The notes under the pieces: model-generated | Told to the model about the DNA's origin: nothing | Database searches by the model: none | Seen by the model: the letters and a program-made list of their open reading frames with translations, nothing else | Made by a program: the position numbers and the translations under genes | Source of the DNA: Clostridia bacterium | GTDB taxonomy: Bacteria > Bacillota_A > Clostridia > Oscillospirales > CAG-272 | Length of the DNA: 5,522 nt | Assembly (NCBI GenBank): GCA_017395725.1 | Contig: JAFQOB010000082.1 | Coordinates: forward strand, 1-5,522 | Reading direction: 5' to 3' | Shown here: one piece after another, positions 1-5,078 of the stretch | How positions within the stretch are numbered: position 1 is the first letter of the stretch | How the letters are laid out: each line of letters starts with the position of its first letter

Positions 1-57
1 AATAGAAGATATTGTGACAAATAAAGTGCATTTGTTTTGTAAAGTGAGAGATGGAGT

Positions 58-525
58 ATGTTAGATAATACCTGCTGTTTTTTTGGACACAGAAACATAA
101 GCGAAACCGACGAATTGAAAACGAAATTAACCAAAGCCATTGAAAGACTGATTGTTGAAAAGAATGTTGATACTTTTTTATTTGGAAGCAAGAGCCGTTT
201 TGACAGTTTATGTTTAGAAATTGTTACGCAAATAAAAGAAAAATTCCCACACATAAAAAGAATTTACGTGCGGGCAGAGTTTCCATATATAAGCGATATT
301 TACAAATCTTATTTATTAACTTTTTATGATGAGACTTATTATCCCGAAAAGATAAAAAATGCAGGTAGGGCAGCATACGTAGAACGCAATTACGAAATGA
401 TAAACCGAAGCCGCTTTTGTATCGTTTATTATGACGAATTGTATACTCCGTCAAGTCGCAAAAGCGGAACAAAAATTGCCCTTGAATATGCAATCAAGAA
501 GAGCAAGGATATTATAATATTTTAG
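58..525 (+). CDS. SLOG-fold protein of the DUF1273/YpsA-like group
   Basis: This 155-residue soluble protein has no signal peptide or membrane segment. Its first strand ends in FFGHR (residues 8-12), the hallmark opening of SLOG/DUF1273-type proteins. A second conserved block, FLFGSKSRFDSL (40-51), sits where relatives carry a glycine-rich nucleotide-phosphate loop. RNYEMI (110-115), an acidic strand end at YYDE (124-127) and SGTKIALEYA (136-145) complete the Rossmann-like pattern. SLOG proteins are known or predicted to bind nucleotides or nucleotide-derived ligands; the exact role of this subgroup is unknown, so I assign none. ATG 58 is the first start in the frame, because a stop lies at 40-42. 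GAGAG at 46-50 gives a 7-base spacing, whereas GGAG at 53-56 is too close. By eye the gene is near one-third GC, clearly lower than its neighbours, which hints at a separate origin. It converges on the YitT gene and has no obvious terminator of its own. Confidence 0.85.
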   Translation: MLDNTCCFFGHRNISETDELKTKLTKAIERLIVEKNVDTFLFGSKSRFDSLCLEIVTQIKEKFPHIKRIYVRAEFPYISDIYKSYLLTFYDETYYPEKIKNAGRAAYVERNYEMINRSRFCIVYYDELYTPSSRKSGTKIALEYAIKKSKDIIIF

Positions 526-531
526 GTATAC

Positions 532-566
532 AAAAAAATAAGACCACCGATTAATTTAGGTGGTCT
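532..566 (-). terminator. Intrinsic terminator of the YitT family gene
   Basis: A perfect 8-bp stem (AGACCACC at 541-548 with GGTGGTCT at 559-566) encloses a 10-base AT-rich loop. On the - strand the stem is followed directly by TATTTTTTT (540-532), a classic U-tract. The hairpin begins 18 bases after the YitT stop codon. On the + strand the bases after the stem are CAACTGTATC, with no T-run, so it should not stop transcripts of the SLOG gene efficiently. Confidence 0.9.
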
Positions 567-584
567 CAACTGTATCGTATGATT

Positions 585-1460
585 TTATATACCAATACTT
601 GTATAATCGCCAAAGCCTTCGCCGAAGACTTCCTTTGCTTCGCAAACAATAACAAAAGCTTTTTCCGGGTCTATTTCCGTTACAGCCTTTTTTATAGCCG
701 CAACTTTATTTTTCTTAACTGTACAAAGAAGAATCTTTTTTTCATCTCCTGTCCAACCGCCGTTGCCGTTAATCACCGTAACACCAAAGCCTTGTTCAAG
801 GAGATTTTTCATAATTTTCTCATTCTTGTCGCTAATAATATATGCCATTTTACCGTTTGAAGAACCGTAACATACGGTGTCCATTGCAATACTTGAAATA
901 TACATTGCAATAATTCCGTAGAGGGCACTTTCAAGCATACGGAAGCTCAGAGCATAAATACAAATAACGGTAATATCAATAATAAGACAAACCTTGCCTA
1001 TTGACAGTGATTGTATCTTATATTTTAAAAGTCTTGCCAAAAGCTCGGTTCCTCCTGTCGTAGCCGCTTTCAGCATCATAATTCCAAGAGAGATACCCAG
1101 GAGGATACTTCCGAAGATACAAGCGAGGAGTGTATCCATTTTTGGAAACTCAAAAAATATGTCAATCAAGTCTATCATAACCGAGGTTAGCAAAAGTGCA
1201 TAGAATGAAGCAAAAAGAAGCTTAAAGCCCTCTTTTTTAAAGCCAATCAACATAAGAGGCACGTTCATTATAAAGACCATAGTACCTATTGGAAATGCGG
1301 GTATAAAATGGTTAACAACCTGTGCTAAACCTGTAAAACCGCCCATTGCCAAGTTATTTGAATTAAAGAAAACCGTAAAGGATAGTGCGTACAGTATGCA
1401 ACCAACGGTTATAATCAAGTAATCCCAAAGTATTTTTCTGATAAGTTTACCTTTTGTCAT
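585..1460 (-). CDS. YitT family integral membrane protein (DUF161 plus DUF2179)
   Basis: This 291-residue protein, the usual length for the family, has about six hydrophobic segments (roughly residues 12-32, 55-75, 80-100, 110-130, 154-174 and 178-196). Two related glycine-rich turns, GGFTGLAQ (40-47) and ATTGGTELLARL (133-144), mark the internally duplicated DUF161 membrane unit. A soluble C-terminal DUF2179 domain follows at about 205-285, with the typical GFGVTVINGNGGWTG stretch (224-238). Family members are common, often in several copies, in Firmicutes. A transport role is suspected but the substrate is not established. The start at 1460 has AAGAGGT (1475-1469) 8 bases upstream. It is third in line after the peptidase and dehydrogenase genes, separated by 85 bases containing a hairpin and a possible promoter, so it may be expressed partly independently. 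It ends in a strong terminator. Membership in the amino-acid unit is suggested only by position. Confidence 0.93.
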   Translation of the reverse strand: MTKGKLIRKILWDYLIITVGCILYALSFTVFFNSNNLAMGGFTGLAQVVNHFIPAFPIGTMVFIMNVPLMLIGFKKEGFKLLFASFYALLLTSVMIDLIDIFFEFPKMDTLLACIFGSILLGISLGIMMLKAATTGGTELLARLLKYKIQSLSIGKVCLIIDITVICIYALSFRMLESALYGIIAMYISSIAMDTVCYGSSNGKMAYIISDKNEKIMKNLLEQGFGVTVINGNGGWTGDEKKILLCTVKKNKVAAIKKAVTEIDPEKAFVIVCEAKEVFGEGFGDYTSIGI

Positions 1461-1486
1461 AGAAAATTACCTCTTTGTTTGTTGAT

Positions 1487-1516
1487 AATATAACAGATGT
1501 GTGTGAAAAAAGTCCA
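1487..1516 (-). promoter_or_regulatory. Possible sigma-A promoter for the YitT family gene
   Basis: Read on the - strand, TGGACT (1516-1511, 4 of 6 to the -35 consensus) is followed after 18 bases by TATATT (1492-1487, 5 of 6 to the -10 consensus). Transcription would begin near 1480, about 20 bases before the start codon and just ahead of the Shine-Dalgarno site. The -35 box lies partly in the loop of the hairpin at 1496-1524. The match is moderate and the region is AT-rich, so this is tentative. Confidence 0.35.
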
Positions 1517-1524
1517 CACACATC
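1496..1524 (-). terminator. Perfect 10-bp hairpin downstream of the dehydrogenase gene, possible terminator
   Basis: GATGTGTGTG (1496-1505) and CACACACATC (1515-1524) form a perfect stem around a 9-base loop. It begins 21 bases after the alanine dehydrogenase stop codon on the - strand. The following bases, TGTTATATTATC, are AT-rich but not a clean U-run. It could be a weak or leaky terminator, a processing or stability element that sets different levels for the two flanking genes, or a protein-binding site. Confidence 0.45.
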
Positions 1525-1545
1525 ATAATATGTAGTTTTCAAAAA

Positions 1546-2667
1546 TCAGAAGCTTTTTACAAGCTCTTCAACGTCAGTAAGCTCTCTGTTTTGTTTAAGA
1601 GCCGTTTCCTTGAGTGTAAGCATACCGTTGTAGGCTGTAAGACCGCGTCTCAAGTGTATATCTTCTTTCAAAGCGGTCTTAACACCCTTGTCTGCCATTT
1701 TGAGAAGATAGGGAAGAGTAGCTGTAGAAAGAAGGATAGATGCAGTTCTTGCAAATGCAGAGGGGATATTATCAACGCAGTAATGCTTAATACCTTCTTC
1801 AAAGTAAACGGGGTCTGTATGGGTCGTGCTTCTGCAGGTTTCAACAGCACCCTCGTCATCACAAGCAACGTCAACTATCATAGCGCCTTTTTTCATCATC
1901 TTAAGGTCTTCTCTGTAGATAAGGTGGTCTTTTCTGTGCTTGGGCCACATAATGCAGTTTATTATAACGTCACTTTCCTTTATGCACTTAACAAGATTTT
2001 CTCTGTTTGAAATAAGGAATGAGACGTTTGAGGGAAGCTTAGCCTTTGCCGCTTCCATTGCCGCCATATTAACGTCAAGGATTCTTACTGTATTGCCAAA
2101 GCCTGCAGCAAGTTCAGCCGCACCGAGACCTGAGTTACCGGCACCGATAATAGAAACAACGGGAGCATCGATTCCGCATACGTTTGCGAGAAGAAGACCG
2201 TTACCCTGATTTGTAGATTGCATATGGTGGAGGGCTGCTAAGAATCCGCCTTTTCCCGCAAGTATACTCATAGGCTTAAGGAGGGGGAAGCCGCCGTTAT
2301 TGTCGGTGATATCTTCGTAAGCTATAGCAGTAACCTTGCTTTCAAGAATAGCGTCGGTTTCTTCGGGGTGAGCATTTGAATGAATATATGTGAAAATAAC
2401 CTTGTCGTCTTTCATATATTTATATTCTTCGGGGAAAAATTCTTTAACCTTGTAGAAAATATCGGATTTTGTGTAAACTTCGTCTGCTGTCTGGCAGATT
2501 TCAGCGCCCGCAGCGATATATTCCGCGTCAGAAAATCCGCTTCCGATACCTGCGTTTGTTTCAATAAGAACGCGGTGTCCTCTTGCCGTAATTTCCTTTA
2601 CAGATGCAGGAACGGCAGCAACGCGGTATTCGTTGGGTTTAATTTCTTTAAGTACTCCAATAATCAT
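1546..2667 (-). CDS. ald: Alanine dehydrogenase-like enzyme (AlaDh/PNT family)
   Basis: Alanine dehydrogenase (EC 1.4.1.1) interconverts L-alanine and pyruvate plus ammonium with NAD in the cytoplasm. The 373-residue length matches the family. The start MIIGVLKEIKPNEYRVA is typical, and the known active-site residues fall at their canonical numbers: R15 and K75 (pyruvate binding), H96 and D270 (catalysis). The NAD fold has a GAGNSG turn (175-180) and D198 at the end of the next strand, expected to bind the adenosine ribose. HYCVDN (295-300) is also family-like. It departs from textbook Ald in residues 135-165, in the turn (usually GGGxVG), and at 239-246, where the usual PGAKAP loop reads WPKHRK. 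It may therefore be a divergent branch with shifted substrate or partner preference. GGAG (2680-2677) lies 9 bases before the start. The M20 gene ends only 18 bases upstream, so both are likely one operon. Confidence 0.85.
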   Translation of the reverse strand: MIIGVLKEIKPNEYRVAAVPASVKEITARGHRVLIETNAGIGSGFSDAEYIAAGAEICQTADEVYTKSDIFYKVKEFFPEEYKYMKDDKVIFTYIHSNAHPEETDAILESKVTAIAYEDITDNNGGFPLLKPMSILAGKGGFLAALHHMQSTNQGNGLLLANVCGIDAPVVSIIGAGNSGLGAAELAAGFGNTVRILDVNMAAMEAAKAKLPSNVSFLISNRENLVKCIKESDVIINCIMWPKHRKDHLIYREDLKMMKKGAMIVDVACDDEGAVETCRSTTHTDPVYFEEGIKHYCVDNIPSAFARTASILLSTATLPYLLKMADKGVKTALKEDIHLRRGLTAYNGMLTLKETALKQNRELTDVEELVKSF

Positions 2668-2685
2668 ATTCTTTATCTCCGTTTT

Positions 2686-3861
2686 TTAATTATATTTACT
2701 TTGTTCAATAAAAGATTCTTTAACTTTAACAACAAGCTCGGGATTAGAAAGGAGGTCGTATGCAATACCCGCCATAGCCTTTGCGGAATCTAACATACAT
2801 TTAACAGCCGCATCTGTTTTACCTGCTTTAACCCAACCCATAGAATGTGTGGGGTCTTTGCAGAAGGGAAGCTTTACGAGGATTCCGGGAACAACGGTTG
2901 TAACGTTACCGAAGTCTGTGGAGCCGCCTGCGGGTGTAGCTTCTCTGTTGATTTTTTCCATATTAAGCAGTTCAAAGTTGTCGTATGCAAGGTATCTTAA
3001 AACTTCGTTGGGCATCTGTACGAGGTATACGGGCTGTTTCTTTATTTTTATCTTGGTTTCGCACATGAGACAAGCGCCCTTAAGTATATTGCGGAGACGT
3101 TTTTCGAGGTCGGGCAAAGCCGAGCTTTCTCTTGAACGAACGCAGATAGTAGCTTTTGCCTTAGGGTGTACCGCATTTGAGGGGCCTGTGCCTTCGTCTA
3201 TAGAATAATGCATTCTGACGTTGTCCTTTGTGTGTTCACGCATAAATTCAATTCCGTTAAATGCGAGAATAAGGGTATCAAGAGCACTTCTTCCGATATG
3301 CGGGTATGAAGCGGCGTGTGCGCTTTTGCCTGTTACTTCAACTTTAAAAGTAAACTGTGCGTAGGAAGGACCGCTTATAGCCGCCGTATCCTGAGTAGCG
3401 TGTGATGCTATAGCGGCATCGAGCTCTTTGAAGAAGCCCTTTTCCATCATAATTATTTTACCGCCAAAGGTCTCTTCGGCAGGAGCACCGTAGACTGTGA
3501 GAGTGCAGTTTATATTATTTTCTGTAATATATGGAATCAAAGCATCAACAGCCGCTATTATTGCGGGGGTCTGCATGTGGTGTCCGCAGGCGTGTTGGAA
3601 ATCGCGCAATGCATCGTATTCACCGATAAAACCAATGTTGGGACCGCCTTTTCCAAACTTCTTGGTCGCTCTGAAGGCTGTGGGTAAGTCTGCAATACCC
3701 ATTTCAACCTCAAAATCCATATCTTTAAGAATGTCGGTAAGGAGTTTACTTGCATAGAATTCATTTCCGTCCCATTCGGGATGGTCAAAAATCTTAAATG
3801 CCGCTTTTTTTGTAACTTCGCAGGAATCGTCGATTATTTTAAATAAATCTTGTTTGTTCAT
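2686..3861 (-). CDS. M20 family metallopeptidase/amidohydrolase (M20D, AbgB/ACY1L2-like)
   Basis: This 391-residue cytoplasmic enzyme without a signal peptide is predicted to hydrolyse an amide bond in an N-acyl amino acid or small peptide using two metal ions. EYDAL (81-85) and HACGHH (90-95) are the M20D core. By family analogy C92, H94, E130, H154 and H339 are metal ligands, and E129 in PAEE (127-130) is the general base. The smaller lid and dimerisation domain begins near VTGKSAHAA (176-184). STDFGNV (314-320) and DPTHSMGW (336-343) complete the catalytic domain. All key residues are present. AAAGGA (3880-3875) lies 13 bases before the start, which is slightly long. It is first in the operon with the alanine dehydrogenase-like gene and is driven by a consensus promoter at 3941-3913. 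Substrate is not determined. Pairing with a dehydrogenase for alanine suggests, but does not prove, an alanine-containing amide. Confidence 0.92.
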   Translation of the reverse strand: MNKQDLFKIIDDSCEVTKKAAFKIFDHPEWDGNEFYASKLLTDILKDMDFEVEMGIADLPTAFRATKKFGKGGPNIGFIGEYDALRDFQHACGHHMQTPAIIAAVDALIPYITENNINCTLTVYGAPAEETFGGKIIMMEKGFFKELDAAIASHATQDTAAISGPSYAQFTFKVEVTGKSAHAASYPHIGRSALDTLILAFNGIEFMREHTKDNVRMHYSIDEGTGPSNAVHPKAKATICVRSRESSALPDLEKRLRNILKGACLMCETKIKIKKQPVYLVQMPNEVLRYLAYDNFELLNMEKINREATPAGGSTDFGNVTTVVPGILVKLPFCKDPTHSMGWVKAGKTDAAVKCMLDSAKAMAGIAYDLLSNPELVVKVKESFIEQSKYN

Positions 3862-3912
3862 AGTGAAAAAACCGTCCTTTTACATTAGTATTATTATACA
3901 GGTATTATAAAT

Positions 3913-3941
3913 ATTATAAAACGGCACGAACATAGTGTCAA
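3913..3941 (-). promoter_or_regulatory. Consensus sigma-A promoter of the M20-ald operon
   Basis: On the - strand TTGACA (3941-3936) is followed after exactly 17 bases by TATAAT (3918-3913). Both boxes and the spacing are perfect. Transcription should begin near 3906, giving a leader of about 45 bases. A second TATAAT (3909-3904) lies 9 bases downstream without its own -35. A promoter this strong next to a divergent regulator gene suggests either high basal expression or control by repression. Confidence 0.85.
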
Positions 3942-3957
3942 GATTTAGGAAAAAATA

Positions 3958-4014
3958 CTTTAGATTTATAATATTATGGATTGCTTTCCATAATTTTATT
4001 ATAAATCTGTAAAG
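3958..4014. repeat. Interrupted palindrome between divergent promoters, candidate operator
   Basis: Three nested pairs of arms are seen: CTTT (3958-3961) with AAAG (4011-4014); AGATTTATAAT (3962-3972) with ATTATAAATCT (3998-4008), 11 of 11 bases; and ATTATGGA (3973-3980) with TCCATAAT (3987-3994), 8 of 8 bases. The centre is a 6-base loop, and the right arm carries extra bases TTT (3995-3997) and GT (4009-4010). It lies outside both predicted transcripts, upstream of each -35 box, with its centre about 70 to 80 bases from each predicted transcription start. That is the region where LysR-type regulators usually bind, so an operator for the adjacent regulator is the leading inference. The palindrome itself is directly seen; the function is not. 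Confidence 0.75.
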
Positions 4015-4019
4015 CAGTA

Positions 4020-4048
4020 TTGTAAAATTCATTTTTTTGAAGTATAAT
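4020..4048 (+). promoter_or_regulatory. Promoter of the LysR-type regulator gene
   Basis: TTGTAA (4020-4025, 4 of 6) and TATAAT (4043-4048, 6 of 6) are separated by 17 bases. The predicted transcription start is near 4055, leaving a leader of about 38 bases before the ATG at 4093. The -35 box begins 6 bases after the end of the palindrome, so a protein bound there could affect this promoter too. Confidence 0.65.
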
Positions 4049-4077
4049 ATAGAATGTATTCAATATCTTCTTGCGAT

Positions 4078-4085
4078 AAAAGGAG
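4078..4085 (+). promoter_or_regulatory. Shine-Dalgarno site that fixes the LysR-type regulator start
   Basis: AAAAGGAG ends 7 bases before ATG 4093, ideal spacing. An earlier in-frame ATG at 4054 has no Shine-Dalgarno site and falls at the predicted transcription start, so it is unlikely to be used. Confidence 0.85.
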
Positions 4086-4092
4086 TTTTTGT

Positions 4093-4998
4093 ATGACAAA
4101 TACCGGTATAGAGGCTTTTTTGGCTGTAGCGCGTTGCAAATCAATAACCAAAGCATCTGAGGCATTATGTATATGTCAGTCATCTTTGAGTATTAGGTTG
4201 CAAAATCTTGAGAAAGAATTGGGACAGCCGTTATTTTTGAGGCAAAAGGGGCTGAGGGAAATCAGCCTGACACCTATGGGGGAAGAGTTTTACGACCTTG
4301 CCTTACAGTATGAAAGCCTTATGGGAAAAATTAACGGACTTTGCACAGCCCACAGAAAGAGACTGAGAGTATCGGCTTTAAACAGCTTAGGGTCATTTTT
4401 GTTGACAGGAACATACGAAAGATTTATGCAGAAATGCCCCGACGTTGAGCTTATTATGCAGGATTACGAGGTTGAAGCGGCCTGTAAAAGTATTTTGCAG
4501 GGGCAGACGGATATAGCATTCAACACAGAAAGTGCTGGGTCGGATAAGATAACTACGTTACCTGTTTTTTCAGAGCCTATGGTATTTATATGTGCTAGCG
4601 ACTCAGACTATCCTGAAAGAGTATCTCTTGACTGTCTTTCAGTAAAAAATGAAGTGTTTGTTGATTGGTTTGTAGGTTTTGCAGATTGGCATATCAATAA
4701 CTTTGGAAAGGGTTCTTTTCCTCAGATGAGCGTAAATATTATGTCTCAGGTAAAGCTGTTTGTGGAAAAGAAAAACAATTGGGCGATAGTACCCGTAAGT
4801 GTTGCCAAGGGTCTTTGTGAAAACGGACGTATCAGAATATGCGAAACAGCTTTTGATATGCCCGAAAGACGAGTAAACTGTCTCTTTACTCCGGAAAGAC
4901 GACAAAACGTATACGTAGCGCGGTTTTTGGAATGTCTTACCGAGGAGCTGTCGGAAGTGTCCGAGATAAAGAGATTTGAGTTTGATTTACAGAAATAA
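4093..4998 (+). CDS. LysR-type transcriptional regulator
   Basis: Started at ATG 4093 the protein has 301 residues, the family norm. The N-terminal winged helix-turn-helix (about 4-62) shows the LysR pattern: SITKASEAL (17-25), QSSLSIRLQNLEKELG (29-44), LFLR (47-50) and the wing LTPMGEEF (59-66). A linker helix follows. Residues about 90-290 form the periplasmic-binding-protein-like effector domain, opening with RLRVSALNSLG (90-100) and containing LQGQTDIAF (135-143) and NNWAIVPVSVAKGL (228-241). It is a DNA-binding regulator expected to respond to a small ligand. It is transcribed divergently from the M20-ald operon, with a large palindrome between, so it probably controls that operon and itself. 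C15, C26 and C28 in the DNA-binding domain are unusual; C26 and C28 sit at the start of the recognition helix. No terminator is visible after the stop, so read-through into the short-chain dehydrogenase gene is possible. The ligand cannot be predicted. Confidence 0.93.
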   Translation: MTNTGIEAFLAVARCKSITKASEALCICQSSLSIRLQNLEKELGQPLFLRQKGLREISLTPMGEEFYDLALQYESLMGKINGLCTAHRKRLRVSALNSLGSFLLTGTYERFMQKCPDVELIMQDYEVEAACKSILQGQTDIAFNTESAGSDKITTLPVFSEPMVFICASDSDYPERVSLDCLSVKNEVFVDWFVGFADWHINNFGKGSFPQMSVNIMSQVKLFVEKKNNWAIVPVSVAKGLCENGRIRICETAFDMPERRVNCLFTPERRQNVYVARFLECLTEELSEVSEIKRFEFDLQK

Positions 4999-5015
4999 AG
5001 AGTATAAAAAAATAA

Positions 5016-5044
5016 TTGACATATAAAAAAAATGTTAAACTGAT
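5016..5044 (+). promoter_or_regulatory. Possible promoter of the short-chain dehydrogenase gene
   Basis: A perfect -35 box TTGACA (5016-5021) lies 57 bases before the start codon. A 17-base spacer gives ACTGAT (5039-5044, only 3 of 6) as -10. An extended TGTTAAACT (5033-5041) is a better-looking -10 but leaves a 14-base spacer. A-tracts at 5006-5012, 5025-5032 and 5048-5055 are spaced roughly two helical turns apart and may bend the DNA. The -35 is convincing, the -10 is not. Confidence 0.4.
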
Positions 5045-5078
5045 TTCAAAAAAAACAAAATACAGGAGGACATACGAA

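Noticed and set aside
541..566. Bidirectional terminator for the SLOG gene as well
   Set aside because: On the + strand the stem is followed by CAACTGTATC with no T-run, so only the - strand has terminator form.
1591..2010. Long open frame on the + strand opposite the dehydrogenase gene
   Set aside because: It is antisense to a gene with clear family motifs, its product is not recognisable, and no ribosome site or promoter supports it.
1546..2667. N5-(carboxyethyl)ornithine synthase or transhydrogenase alpha subunit instead of Ald
   Set aside because: Length and the exact placement of R15, K75, H96 and D270 fit alanine dehydrogenase better; there is no membrane tail or beta-subunit gene as expected for transhydrogenase.
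3958..4014. Palindrome as an intrinsic terminator or riboswitch
   Set aside because: It lies upstream of both predicted transcription starts, has no adjoining G/C-rich stem with a U-tract, and no riboswitch core is recognisable.
4054..4092. N-terminal extension of the LysR-type regulator from ATG 4054
   Set aside because: No ribosome site, located at the predicted transcription start, and the resulting 13 residues precede a family-typical start.
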